Shown here: piece after piece, positions 45,021 through 58,297 of the stretch
Numbering within the stretch: position 1 is the first letter of the stretch
How the letters are laid out: the number at the start of each line of letters is the position of its first letter
From: Combretum micranthum
Taxonomy: Eukaryota; Streptophyta; Magnoliopsida; Myrtales; Combretaceae
Direction of reading: 5' to 3'
DNA: 64,000 nt
Assembly (NCBI GenBank): GCA_024138025.1
Contig: JAMXBD010000405.1
Span: 965,991-1,029,990 of the forward strand
Notes under the pieces: model-generated
Seen by the model: only the letters and a program-made list of their open reading frames with translations
Databases searched by the model: none
Told to the model about the DNA's origin: nothing
Position numbers and translations under genes: made by a program

Positions 45021-45483
45021 ATTAAAAGGGAAAATTACAAAAAAAAAAAAAAAAAAGCCTATGTTCTGGTACTATACAAACAAGTGACTTGTATTTTAAT
45101 TTTTAAAAATACATTACCCGTGTTTTGATATTATTATAAATAAGTGACATGTATTTTATTTTTGACAAATATATGGCTTTTGCTTTAATACTTTTGTATG
45201 CACATGACCTTATTGTTGATTTTTGACAGATACACGACTATTATCTATTATTGATACAAAGTAAACAAAAATAAAAGTCCTACATCTGACAAAAATCAAC
45301 TCTTAGGTTATTTGTATACAAAAGTACTAAAAAATATTCATATATTTGTGAAAAATTTAATTTAGGTTACTTGTTTGTAAGATACCAAAATACAAGTAAT
45401 CTATTTATTAAAAATCAAAATTCAAGTTTATTGTTTATAAAAATAATAAAATATAAGAAATGTTCGTGTAATTTTCATTAAAA
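45021..45483. mobile_element. Foldback MITE with arms of about 200 bp
   Basis: The element (about 45028-45476) starts GGGAAAATTAC and ends GTAATTTTC, between ATTAAAA repeats (45021-45027, 45477-45483). Its left arm (45030-45240) and right arm (45285-45476) are inverted copies over almost their whole length: ACAAACAAGTGACTTGTATT against AATACAAGTAATCTA...GTTTGT, and GACAAATATATGGC against its complement. Each arm contains three related sub-blocks of about 55-65 bp (a TGTATTTTATTTTTGACAAATA type). Transcribed RNA would fold into one long hairpin. Non-coding. Confidence 0.75.
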
Positions 45484-46075
45484 ATAAAAAGGTCATAATT
45501 GGATATTTGTTTTCTTGTGTTTACCCAGTATGCGTCGAGTCTTTTATTTTTAAAATTAAGTAAAGAAAGGTATTTTTATATCCTATTTTATAATTTTTCT
45601 AAGACAAAGCAATAAAAAAATAAAAACTTTTTACAACATTATTTAAAAGGTAAATAATTAATCAAGATTGGTAATATTTTCGAAATTTATCTAAAAAATT
45701 AAATAAAAAACTAGAAAAAGAAATATAATAATTGTTTTATTAATTTTTTTACTATTTTAAATATCATTTGCTTTAATTATTGATGTAAAATAGATAATTT
45801 ATTTATTAAATTTTTATTACTTTTTATAATGTTGCCTAATATTTAATAGCGGGCTGCCACTTCTATCCCAGAAAAGAGCGCAACCGCTATTAATAGAAAA
45901 TAGAAATAGCACAAAATATTTGATTAAAAAAAAAAAAGAAAATTCATTTTTTGCAAAGTTTGTCTTCCCGGGTTTATGTATGCACTCTTACGTGGTCAGC
46001 GTCTCTTTGAAATTTGAGCCTCTCCACTCTCACTCAGCCTCTCTCCCTTGCCCTTGCCGCCTGCTCTTACCGCTA
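45484..46075. other. Upstream region of the PTF2-like gene
   Basis: AT-rich to about 45845, then more GC-rich with CCCAGAAAAGAGCG near 45867. A pyrimidine-rich leader with CTCTCTCCC lies just before the ATG at 46076. No convincing TATA box, as is common for plant housekeeping genes. An open extension upstream to 45920 is Lys-rich and then low-complexity and is unlikely to be translated. Confidence 0.5.
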
Positions 46076-47687
46076 ATGGACCGTTCAAACTGTGAGCGCT
46101 GCGGCTCGAAAACCCTAATCCGAGACGACGTCACGGACCATCTAATTTGTTCCGACTGCGGAGCTCTAATCGAACTCGCCACCTTCGATCCCCAAATCGG
46201 CGGGATTAACGCTCCACAAGGCACATACGTCCGTCTCGGAACATCAGGTAAAGGCGATGCACTCCCTTACAAAGAAAAGAAAGTCTTCGAAGCAAAGAAA
46301 CTGATCGACGAAATCACGCTTAGGCTAGGGTTTTCTCATTCTAGATTTATTAATCAAGTAGATGCCATGATTGATAAAGTAACCGATGGTGAGTATGGAT
46401 TAGGCGACTGGTTTCCTGTTTTGATAGGAGCTTGTGCTTGTATCGTGTCGCGGAGAGAGAGTCTGCCGCTTCCGATCGCGGAAGCTGCGTCGAAGGTCGG
46501 TTGCGATGTGTATGAATTAGGGAGGATGATAATGCGTGTGGTGGATCATTTAGATTTAAAAGGCGAGTTTCCCGTGTATGATGTTGTGAGTGCTTTTGAG
46601 AGGGCTGCTGGGAAGTTCTCGAAATTTCGAGGGATTTCGAGAGATGAGGTTGTTAGTATGGGTAAACAAGGTGTTTTTTTGATTCAATGTGCAGTGAAAT
46701 GGTCCCTCACGACGGGGAGAAGACCGCTTCCCATTGTAGGAGCGGTTTTGGTGCTTGTTTCGGAATTGAAGGGTATAGAGGTTAGGATTGAGGATGTTGC
46801 TAATGAGTTTGATTTGGCGGTTAAGACTCTGAAGCTGAGGTATAAGGAGCTCTTAAAGGCACTCGTGGAAGTTTCCGTGCGTTGCCTTGGGGAAAGGATA
46901 TTACCATTAAGAATGTATTGAAAAGTGGCCCTTTGGTTATGCAGTATATGGAGATGAGATCGATGTTGAAGCAAATGGGGAAAGGTTTGATTCCGAAAAT
47001 GGAAGCATGGATTTGGACGATGTAATTGCTGAGTGCTTAAGAAAAGATGTCGGCTATGCATATGATTTTAGTGCTGTGGATCATGATACCCAGTACTTTG
47101 AGATGGAAAATAAAACCCAGCCTGGTGAATCTAATGTTGAAGAGCTGGAAAGCTTGAAGCTTTCACATGAGTGTTTGGCTTTGGCTTACTCTAAGTTTCT
47201 TGAGAAAACAGCTCATCTTAAATCTAGTGAGGAAAGGTCTAATGTTTCACATAGAAAGGCTGATGGTATTAATCTCAACGCTTGTTGGGAGTGGTGGAGT
47301 GGTAAATCAGAACTGAGCAAAAAGCTTATGCTCAAGGAATTACTACAAAAAGATGTGGGGTTGGATCCTCTGCCTCCCTCCTTTGTAAATAGTTGTTTGG
47401 CATATAAGAAGAGAAGAGAGAGGATAAATGCTGCTAAGCAGAGGATTAATAGGTTTATGATTCCACAGAATACTGATAATGGCCACAATGGTGATTTCCA
47501 AAAATCCAAAGATTCAGCCTCTCAACAGAAGAGAAAGAGAGCTGATGTCGAGAATGTGGAGTGGGAAGATTTAATTATTGAGACCCTCCTCCTTCATCAT
47601 GTCAAGGAGGAGGAAATCGAGAAGGGGCATTACAATACCCTGATGGATCTTCACGTGTTTAACTCTAGATCTATGTGGGTTTTGTAA
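46076..47687 (+). CDS. PTF2: Plant TFIIB-related factor PTF2-like, with two frameshifts
   Basis: This is the window's one clear host gene and matches the plant-specific TFIIB-related protein PTF2 of Arabidopsis, a nuclear factor reported to bind TBP and act in pollen and seed development. The N-terminal zinc ribbon has Cys 6, 9, 25 and 28 (CERCG, CSDCG). It is followed by PQGTYVRLG and two cyclin-fold repeats (about 60-150, 165-265; DWFPVLIGAC, MRVVDHLDL, TTGRRPLPIV). The C-terminal block has WWSGKSELSKK, KDVGLDPLPPSFVNSCLAYK and EEEIEKGHYNTLMDLHVF. The frame from 46076 is lost near residue 267: it runs to a stop at 46919, while the family sequence continues in the next frame (LPWGKDITIKNVLK, 46882-46923) and shifts again before 46983 (RFDSENGSMDLDDVI) to the stop at 47685. 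Two missing bases would explain both shifts; the total would be about 537 residues, the usual length. No intron is needed. The ATG at 46076 fits the family start. Confidence 0.88.
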
Positions 47688-50600
47688 GCTGAAGTGGATG
47701 AAAGGTGAAGAAATTGACAAGGCTGTACAGATTTTTGTAATGGGCTTCTAGTTAAGTGTGATGTCACACAAAAATTTTTAAAAATGGGTTCAGTGGTAGG
47801 CATAATCTTTGTATTCATTTTCACACCAGTTGTTTAGTTCACAATCCAGTAGATATGCAGAGTCATTCTGGAAGCACTTTCCATGTATATTGTTAAATAG
47901 GTGAGTAGATATCACAATATATATTTCTTTGCTGATAGAATTCTTTTGGTAAATGATTTGCCTGATCGATTTCTCTCTCTTTTTTAATTGCTTACTTTGT
48001 GGACTTCTAGGAGGTGCTATTGGTATATTATTGGAACTCTTGCCTTGGTGTAAGATGTTATTTTCTTATGGTTTGTCATGTGTATGTTTGGTGTTCGTTC
48101 AACTTTGTTAATTCAAGAAACCAGTTTAGAGCCAGTTTTGCTCTAGATGGTGCTTGGCCATTGGTCCCATACTGTGATGGGTTCTTCTTTGATATATATA
48201 TATACACACATATATACACATATATACATATTATGTTTTGGCTGAGGTGCTGCTTTATATTTTATTAATGTTTAAGGATTGATATGGGCTTGAAAAGTTT
48301 GTGGGACCTGATTTCATTTTTCTATGATTTATCAAAATCACATTGGACTATAATATGCAAAGACAGAAACGAATTACTGAAAGTCAGCTAATAGTCCTTG
48401 ATAATTGAAGCTCAGGCTGTATCATCTGTTTGAGTACTATTGATTAAAGCCAATGCTTAACATTTTGCAATAATCAGAATTATATTGTAGATTGCAGATT
48501 CTCCAAAGCTGTAGAGAATCAATGTGGAGCTACCCATTTTTTGTTATTATTTATTTTCTAAATCCTTCTTGAGTTACGATCATGAGAGAGCAAGCTGATG
48601 CGTAATACATTGAGTCTGGCTTCAACATCTACATTTGCCATAAAACAATGAAGAAAGGAAAGTTTCTTTAAGAAAGTGGGCAAATGTTATTCCAAATTAA
48701 AGCTAGTTTGGGCAAATATTAGACCAAATTGAAGCCAGAAAAGTTTTAATTACTTGTACATCAATTGTACCTTATATATGAACCCCAGAAAGGATTTATT
48801 ACGTCACCAGTCAGCCATGCTTTATGCAGAAAAAAAAAAAAAAAAAATTGTGAGTGCAGGTTGTATTGCATGGGTGTAAAATGTAAAGATTTGTGTTCTT
48901 AAATACTAGATTGATAGGTAGTCCTTTTTCTCCTCTGATAAGTTTCATTTACTTTGTTATCCGTTATGTTTTCAAGAAACTATAGGCAGATATAGAATAA
49001 GAAGAGACAAGCTGTTGGAAGGTTCTGCTGTTGCAACTAGCAATGTAACATGTTTTTAAAGCTTAATTCTGCAGATCACTTCTGGGCAGGATAGGCATAT
49101 TGCAATGGAAAAACTAATTTTGGAAGAATGCTGAATTAGTCACAACCTTTGCATAGATGATGGTGCACATCTTGTAGCAGTTGCTAAGAGATTTGCTTTG
49201 CTTTGTTTTGTTATTATCATTATTATTTTTTATATTTTTTGGGTCATGTGCTAAGAATTTTGTTGGTTCCACTCACATCTGATACATTTCTCGATGGTCA
49301 GTTTTAATCTGTTATAAAAAGAGCTGGTGCTTCAGCTTTGTTAAGAAGCAATATAGTGCATAATGATGTCTTTTCAACCTGAGACATTTTCAGTAACTTC
49401 ATAAATTTATTTTGCAGACCATTATCCAGCATCATGTGTAGTTATTTTAGTCCCCTTGATTTTCGTATTTCCTTTTATGGAAAAAGTGTCATGTATGGAC
49501 AGCTGTTAAAGTGCTGTTTGGACATTCTGTTTACACTGGTTTAACTCTAATTTTGATCTTCGATTACAGCTGGCACATTTTTATCAAGATTTTTAGCTAG
49601 AGACAAACTGAAAGATCCTACTGCAATCAAGATTCGTTTTTGCAAACTTTCCTTTTGTAAATTATTCTTTTGTCATTCATCCATATAATGATTATTCCTT
49701 TATTGCTTTTACTTGAACTTCTGTATTAATCAAATTAGGCCGATATGTCATTAAACAGATTCAGATTGGTAGTAACAGCTCGGCACAAAGTAAAAGAGTA
49801 AGATTTTGGAAAATTTGAGTCTACATGTAAGCCAATCATGTCTTCCAGCTCTACTAACACTGTCTGTTGGAATCTAGTAGGTAGTAAGTTTTTAAAATGC
49901 ATTTACAAGGATCAGATCATCTCTACCCTACTTGACTTCGTTTCTTGCTATTGTAAAAGCCTCAGACTCCTGGCTACACAACTGAGTCTTTTCACAACAG
50001 TCTTTTGCCCAATCTTATGAATAAAATGAATTTTGCAAAAGAACTTGGAAACAACAACACTCAATTGAATTCTTTTTGTGCTTGTTCAGACAGAAGGCAT
50101 TTTAACCAATGAAAATGATAAATATTACTGGTGCTACCTTGAAACCATTACTTCTCGTTTAATATTCTTCCAAGGGAATGCTTTTAAGGTCAAGAATGCT
50201 TCAAAGAATAAATGTTGTCTCATCGACTTACCTTGTCTAAAAACTAAATAACAGCTAAGGAAAATGTATAATGAAGAATTGTGACTGATACTTTTACGTA
50301 GAAAGTACTTTTGTGATGCTTATTAAATAAGGACCAGATGGTCTTTTAAAAAAAAAAAAAAAAAAACAAGTTAGTGTGCTAGTTGACTTCAACTTAAATC
50401 TTTTAACAACATTTTATCAAGATTCTTCTTTCAATTCTGAGGAAATATTATTTTTCTTAGGGCTGTGTTTGGCATGAGCCTTGTATAAGTTCAGATATAT
50501 GCTGTACGGTGTATACTTTGAACACATTAGTGACCTTGAGTTTGTCTTCATCAAAGCGGAGCTATATTAACTCTAACAACATACTGTATCATTCTACAGC

Positions 50601-53467
50601 ATTCATAATTACTCTCTACAATCGGGGCACCTCATTGATCGAACAGTAAAACTCAGGCAAGTATGGAAGTTTGTGTGTTCCAGTTGACTAATTCATAATT
50701 ACCATAGGATCCGACATGCTGTTCATAGAATGCTAAATGGGATCCTACTTGCTGTACATACATGCTAAATAAGGAATATGCATTAGTTCTGTAAAACAAC
50801 AACAATAACGACCAAAGAAGAAGCAGCAGCAGCAGCAGCTGTGGCTTTCTCATTATTCTGTATAGTTATAGTTGTTTAAAAGTGTCTTGCTACTAGCTGG
50901 TAGTTTAAAGCATTGGTTATCATAAGCTTTCTCCCTGCTAAAAGTGAGGGACTCTGTCTAGCATCACTAATCCCATCTAGAAAATGAGATGAGAATATAT
51001 ATTAAATTAACTAATGTTAAAAAGGATGCCTATCTCCTCTTCATTGGTTGTTATTTGTGTATGAATTATCCCAGTTGAGTTCTTAGCTGGATCTAATTGT
51101 GTCTGGTTTGGTATATAGAGACATGCTTTGCCTTTCAGTGGATGGGATTATGCTTGGTCTCATTGCATGTTTAAGGAGAAATGTCTCTATTTGGAAAGAT
51201 CTGAGATAAAGAAAAAGAGAGATCGTCTACATGCAATTGCAAGTTGAGCAGGACAGGTGCCTTTTGTGTGTAATTTTTCGTCAAATGGCAGATGTCTTCA
51301 TCTACTTAATCATCCTCTCCTCCAATGCTCTTCGAATTTTGAATATGATGTGGCGGCCAGTAGGGCTGCAAATAAGTAGAGTCAAGACGGTATGGTACTG
51401 GACTCGAGAATTAACTGAACTAAGTATATAAAGTTTGAGCTCGGCTCAATTAAAAAACTTGCATTTGTTCCTTTACCCATCATAATCTTAAAAAAGGAAA
51501 AAAAAAAAAAAAAGAAACTTCCAGCTGGAAGCAGGTTCCCAGTTGGACAGGGTAGAAAGACTTTTTCTTGGTCTTTCTCTTTCAAGTTTTACTTAGCCAT
51601 CCCTTATTATTTACATAATATTCTTATCTTCCAGCTGGGTGGTTTGCCCAATCCTAAAATTTGATACAAGGGGATATAGCCCCTTACAGGAGTGTTCTTC
51701 ATGTGGCCCGTCAAAGATCATGCCATTCCATAATATGAGCAGTCATAATAGGGGTACGCTTGTTTGACATTTTTGTTTATATGGTCTTCTAACGTTTGTA
51801 TTTTTCTTGATTGAGCTTAAAAATATTGAACTCCTTACTCGAAGTAGCATATTTATTTTTTAATCTATTGAGAATCTTTTTGTGAAAATTTATTCTGCTA
51901 GTATTGAGAGAATTCTTTTCATGCCAAATGCATTTCAATCAAATAATTTTAACTTGTGTTGTTTGATTGGTCCATTGGTCCTATAAGTCTGTTTTGTAAT
52001 TGGGTATAAAAAGCTTGTAAAAGCAAGTTGCTATTGCTTCTCTGCCATCATTGTTTTGATTCTCAGTTTCCTAGCTTTGCTATGTTTCTGCTCCACAGTT
52101 CTGCTGCTTACAGACTGACATGGAATTGGCATTTTGCTTTGAAACATTATATCAATTACCACAAGTAGGATCCATGGTTAACTTACTGAGGCGGCTGACC
52201 TTTTTTCCCCTGAAATGGCACTGCATTAAATTATGTTGATTATGGTTTGCATTACATGTCCTTGATATAAAAGGAAGTGATTGCCAGGATGTCAATATTA
52301 GACCGAGTAAGTATTTTCTTGATCAATAAGGGAAAAAAAAAGTGAGGCAATTTTTGTCTCTTGGATGCATTATCTTCTTCACTATGGCTTATCAGAGTGG
52401 TGTTCCCACCTTCTAGCTTGAACTATATCTTCTGTATTCTTACCTTTGCAGCCCTCTGAGGTACTACTGTTTCCAGAACAATTTATTAATTCCTTGAGGG
52501 AGTTCATGATTTGGCTTGAACTTGGAGCATGCTAGATTTAGCTTGTTTCACTACGACAGAAAAGTCGTATACTTAATCTTAGCCTACTTGGTGAAATCTA
52601 CTCCATGTATAAACTGTTCTCTTAGTTTCTTCTTCACATTTCATTCCGGGTAATCACCCACTCAAACAGGCTTAACTGCCTTCTTGAAACTGCTATGTCC
52701 TTTGAACTACCTGTCATGTTTGCTGTTGAGCCCTCAGGCAGCCTACATACAGTATACATTCATTCATACATATATATATTATATATTTTTAATGTTTCCT
52801 GTGAAATTATAGGTGGCTTTCTGTGTGTTTCAGTGTTATGCAATTATGTTCTGAAGGAGAGCCACTCTGGAAATCCTTGCGGGAAGAAGCTGAGAACTTG
52901 ACATGGTTGTTTTGACAGCAGAAATAGCTAGTAGTATTCTGCTTCTTCAAGTTTGCTGTTATTTTCTTGTGTACATTTATTTGTACAAAAATCAAACGAG
53001 TATATACTAATTATTTTCTTTATAAAGCACCTTGTTCTTTGCTGCGGATAGAAGTTGTTCACTGATAAAGCCTGCATACCATGGTCATAACCTTTATGAT
53101 CACTACATTTGAAGAAATGATTAGGATTTTGTTTTCAATCATCAATATCACATGAAGTTACAAGCTTTACTTTTTTGCAGACGTATTATAGGTGGATGTT
53201 TGCATATTTCTATATATCGTCCAGTGGCAACTATTAATTTAGATTTCCCCCCACTCTACCCCTCTTTGCAAATGCATTCAATAAGATGTTATGGCATATA
53301 CATGCTCTGAGCATTTAACACTAAAAATATATTATTCACAGTCAACCTAAGTGCCTAAAGTTGTAAAGATATTTTTAATATGCCCGAAGCACATTAAAAG
53401 AAAAAAAGATCCTTTGGTTATTAAGCTAAGTATATGAGCTCGTGGGCTGCTTTAGAGAAAACTTAGA
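47688..53467. other. Gene-free region downstream of PTF2
   Basis: No coding frame is supported on either strand. Contents: 3' flank of the gene with short A-runs; (TA/CA)n at 48193-48231; A-runs at 48831-48847, 50348-50366 and 51496-51514; and a (CAG)n run at 50824-50839, which makes a Leu-repeat frame on the minus strand. Composition is less AT-rich than 26-34 kb, and scattered TTTTGCAG words occur, but no exon pair could be joined. Confidence 0.5.
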
Positions 53468-53671
53468 GCTTGTTTGGATTGTTAGATTTTTATGGTATCT
53501 ATTTATATCGAATCAGTAACTATAAATATCTGTATCATATTAGTATTGGTTCAGTATCAGTTTTATTTGGTCAGTTTATGAGTAAAACTGTCAGTTTTTT
53601 ATTGGTATTAATTTCCTGAAATATTAATTTGAAAGCGATACCAAAATGATCCTGAAATGATGAAACAAACA
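53468..53671. mobile_element. MITE-like remnant, hAT type
   Basis: It begins CTTGTTTGGATTGTTAG and ends GATGAAACAAACATA, short inverted TTGTTT/AAACAA ends. The interior GTAAAACTGTCAGTTTTTTATTGGTAT is shared with the remnant at 56782-56986, which also ends GATGAAACAAATAG. Boundaries approximate. Confidence 0.45.
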
Positions 53672-56600
53672 TAGTGTAATGAGTGTTTATGGTTTGCCGA
53701 ACGAAATAGCATCGCTCAATTTAGATACCTAGTAAGCTCAAATAAATTGCTTCAAATGTAGTTTGATTTGGTTTGAACATGCTTTAGAAGTAACGTAGTT
53801 GTTTTGAGTAAATTTTAATATTCATAATGTGCATGTATCATGGTAGTTTTTACTTATGCAATTGGATTTAAACCTTCAAGTCCAAAGGATTTAATAGGTG
53901 GATTGTAATAGTATATATGCATATGAAAAACAAAAGAATTATGGAGTCAAACAAGTATAACTTACGAAAACCTATCATATGAATTCTTTACAAAGTCATC
54001 CACATTTCATAATAAGCAAGTTAAGAGGAAAAAGGACCATACACTTGTAAAATGTTGAGGTTTGCTAGTTTAAGGCTTATGGAGATTGGAGAGGCTAAGA
54101 GATGAGATTGCAACTATAAGATTTGTAGAATGGAGATTGAGATGAGAGTAAATTCAATGGAAGTTTGGATTGAGAATGAAAATTTGACTTAATGTTAATG
54201 CTGGTGTGTGTAATAATGAAATGAAGGAGTGATGAGTGATGGTGTTGAGCTCATAGATTGGGAATCAATGTCTTAGGTTTGGTGTTGAGTTTCGTTTTTT
54301 TTTCCTTTTCCACCATAAGCGTTGCAAATCGGGCAATGTTGTTTGCATTTAAGAATCAAAATATGCCATTTCTCCTCCTCCTCTCTCCCGCTCCTTTTAA
54401 TTTTTCAATTTTTATATATCTTCTGAGGTAAGAAGCTGTTTGGTTAGGTTAAAGCTGTATGATTTAGTTTAATCTCCTTAAATGAACGTAAATTGCTTAA
54501 ATCCTATCATAACCGAAAACCAAATCGAATGCAAATATAAAAGAACCATATTCTATGGTTTGGTCTCGTTTAGTTTAGCTCGGTACACATAACTGTTATA
54601 ATTTATTTCATAACAGCTCTAATCTCTTAGGTCTGACAGATCAATTTTACTGTTATCTATAAAACTTTTTCAGTTTGACTCGTTTTATTAAATGAAATGG
54701 GCAGTTTTTGCTAGTGCTTTATTAGTGAAATTTGTGATCTAACTTATTTAGCTAATTCTGAGTTTTATGTTATATTGAGAACATATTCTCCTTGTTACAA
54801 CATATATCAGTTCTGAATTTTGAATCAACTCCGACCTATTTTAGTTGTGTAATTGATGGTTTTTTTTTTTTTTGGCCGAGTGGATTTGATGGTTATAAGT
54901 GCCAGTTGTGACCTTGAAACTGAAAATTCCATCTGATTTTGTAATGCTGACATCAACTACAGCACTTATTCTATATCTAGATATTTGGGGACAATGGCTA
55001 TTGTTGCCAGGCTGTTGACATTTTCTTTTTGGCAAGGTAGTCTTTCCGGACAGCTGAAGCTTGAAGCGTATGGGAAAAGGTTGGCCGGGCTGAAATTGTT
55101 AAGTCAACGCTGAAAGAACTTTGCTCACATCTTTCATTGTGGTAAGGGAGTGCAGATTCCTAAAACATCTGGTGTCAAGTAAGTATTCTCATTTGGCCAG
55201 GAAAAAAAGGTGTAGAAAGTGTTGGCAAAAAGCATCCTGGCATGTTCCATGGGCTATATTTTCTCCTCAGTGGATGTGTCAATAACAAGCATCGCCAATC
55301 TTATTGGTTCCTCTACTTGCAAAATTTTCAAAGAACATGCTTATAGACATGAATGGTCAAACAAAGAAAAAAGAGAAAGCTTTAGACTTGGTAAGATTTA
55401 AAAATTTTTTTATCTAGGCTTGTTGATATTGGGTTTATGGAATTCTTGATAAAAGTTAGTATACTTAAAAGAAAAAATACATGGTAATTATGTCACATTT
55501 GATACATAAGAATCGTTGAAAGGAATGGATTGAAATAGGAGGTGAATGATAAATCATTTTTTTACTCGGATGCATCTTGGAATGGAATGAAATTGACATG
55601 TTATTTATCAAAATTTTCATAAATAATTATACGGATAATAATAAATAAAAGGATAAAATGTAATTTAATGTTAATTATTAATGAGGAAAGGAATGAAATC
55701 GCTATTCCATCTTTTCAAGAAGAATCAATATCTCCTCAAAGCGAAATCGTGATTCTGTCTTTTAAAACGCAACAAAACGTAGGAATGAAATGGAACTCGG
55801 AATCATGATTCATTTCGAGATCAATCTGCATAGTAAACACGAAATAGCATTTTGGATGAAATCTAGGTAGAGGATGGATTTTTCAAGTTATTAAAATAGT
55901 GGAAGTTGTTAAGTGCTTCCAATAGAAGATCTAGTTATGATACTATTATAACACCATTAAATTGAGTTGACAGGAACTGCTTAGCTTAGCCTTAATCTTT
56001 TATTTATTTATTTCAAAGTTGAATCTCTATTTGTATTTGACCATAAACATTAATCTTGTTGTTTATAACTTTTCCAATGCTTAAATTTCGCCATCATTTG
56101 AATTCTTAAAGGCATGAAAGAAAGTTGGTGGTGTTAGTTGCTTGGAAATATATATATTGTGCTTACATAATTTTTTATGATAAGCTTCTAATTTAAAAAT
56201 GTAATCACTAAGTTTCGGGATTATTTAGGAAAGTCCATATTTGTTGGCTTTATCGATTAAAGAAAAAATTAATTAATAAAATCAATGATCCGACTAGTTT
56301 ACCAATAAATTAATAATGCTAATGCTATGTTACATCATGTTAAGGACACGGTGGTTGACATTGTTTATCGTAGATGTTTGACTCGTCCAGTCCAGTTGGG
56401 CATGTTCTATTGCTGTTGTGGGTGCTAGTTATCGCTTGAGTGTCGCTGTACTAGGAACAGGTGGCCAGTCCTCGCTCATAGGAATATGTAAACATTAAAT
56501 TCTTTATTTATTATTGTGTTATTACATTATTTTTAATTTTCATGGAAAGCTATGTTTATATTGATTGCATTTAATTCAACAAAACGGATTGGCATGAGTG

Positions 56601-56781
56601 GAGCTAGTCAGGCAGAGCTTATCCTCTTTTTTATTTTATTTTATTTATGAAAGCTTTTCCAGGTGGGTGTTAAGGAGAAACTACCTTGCTGCTTGAAAAT
56701 ATTGTAAGATGAATTGTTTATTTGTTTCCCTTCACCAAGCAAAACCTCTTATGAAGGTCAATCATTGACAAATAAAACAAT
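53672..56781. other. Intergenic DNA with MITE remnants
   Basis: No gene. 54840-55390 has balanced composition but no sustained frame. 55500-55860 carries GGAATGGAATGAAA and GGAATGAAATGGAAC words typical of degenerate Harbinger/hAT-type MITEs. The rest is unremarkable AT-rich DNA. Confidence 0.4.
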
Positions 56782-56986
56782 ATTTGGTCTGTCTTGATTA
56801 TTGGTTTTTATTTGTATTATATATGTATCTAATTATATTGTAATTTATCTGTATTATATTTATATCGCATCTCTTTTTTGTTTATGTAAAACTGTTAATT
56901 TTTCATTGATATGAATTTTTTAATAAGCATTTTTTAAAAAAATAAAAATATAATATATCAAAATGAAAAAAATATGATGAAACAAA
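56782..56986. mobile_element. Second MITE-like remnant, hAT type
   Basis: Related to 53468-53671 by GTAAAACTGTTAATTTTTCATTGATAT and by the GATGAAACAAATAG end. The left end (TATTTGGTCTGTCTTGATTA) is diverged. Non-coding. Confidence 0.4.
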
Positions 56987-58297
56987 TAGAAGCAATTTTG
57001 TTGAATACACTGTTTTTTTATCATGAAAATTGGAAACCACAAGTAAATGGGTAAATGTTGACAATTATATTTTTGAAAAGTGGACACAAGGATAGGATAT
57101 TAATTTAAGATTATGTTTCTTTGAAATATTAAGGACATAAAAACGGAGTAGAGTATATAAAAAGTATTGTTTCCCTTGAATATCATTGATATATGTTCAC
57201 ATTTTCATTTTTGCCCCTACTGACATGGTATAGATCACCATAAATATTCAATGCTACTTTTTATCCTTTACCTTTTTATTTTATCTTTTGTTTTGCGAAA
57301 GGACTGCATTCTTTATGCATCACATGTGTGTTAAAGTAAAATGAAAAGAATGGACCTATGTTAAAGAGAAAATGTTTCTCTTATTCTCTGGGATAGATAT
57401 AGGCATAATTTCAGAACCGAACCGAATCGAATCAAATCAAAATCAGAATCACCTATTTCGGTCTTGAAATTGAAAAACTAGAAGCGGAATTGGAACCATC
57501 TTCCATTGTTTTAGTTTGGTTTTATGGAATAGCTAGTTCCCGATTCCAGTTTTGGAATTAAAGAACCGCTTTTTCTTTTCAAATAAAAATAAAAAATAAA
57601 TGAATTTTTTTTTTAATAAAATAAATTTTAAACTCAAAATAATTATTAAATCTAAAAGTGTTAGATTATTAACCAATTTTTTTAAAAATTTATGTAGAAT
57701 GCACATTTATTTGTATACAAACACATCTAATATCAATTGTAGTTAGTGATATGGGATTGCAAAATACTCTAGAGGGTAAAAAAAAAAAAAATTATAATAC
57801 AAAAAATAGTCTCACAATATCAAGGAAATAGATTTTGCTTTTAGGAAAGTTATTTAAACTAATTATATGATTTTAAACTATGTTTATTTGTATTGTTGGT
57901 AATAACATATTAAATATTGTGAATAAGTAATAAATTTTACTATTTATATGAAATAATTTAAATATTAATAATAATTATATATACAATATTATTTTTATTT
58001 TTTTAATGAAACCGAGTGAAACCGCAAGTTCCACTAGTTCTAGGCCAAAGAACCGCCTAGGAATTGTGAAACTAACGGTTTTATAGCCGATTTTGGAATC
58101 GACCAATCGGTCGATTTCATTTTTAGAACTGCTGGTGATAATTCCAGTTGAAACCAAATCGTATCTATGTCTACTCTAGGACTGATAATAACCTAATTGA
58201 GTATTGAATTTGGTTCGTGGCTCGAATTAGACTGGTTTTAAATGGTTTGCAATTTTGTTTTTTTAGTTTTGAACTTTATCATCATCATCATTATTAA

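Noticed and set aside
45920..46075. Upstream in-frame extension of the PTF2-like gene to an ATG at 45920
   Set aside because: The added 52 residues are Lys-rich then low-complexity and precede the family's normal start at the zinc ribbon; the ATG at 46076 fits the family.
46876..46980. A tiny intron as explanation for the PTF2 frame changes
   Set aside because: The would-be intron encodes conserved family sequence (LPWGKDITIKNVLK) and is too short for plant splicing.
46030..47509. Minus-strand frames of 64-125 codons over the PTF2-like gene
   Set aside because: Antisense to conserved coding sequence, with no motifs of their own.
50653..50853. Leu-rich 66-codon minus-strand frame resembling a signal peptide
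   Set aside because: The Leu run is the translation of a (CAG)n microsatellite, and no mature domain follows.
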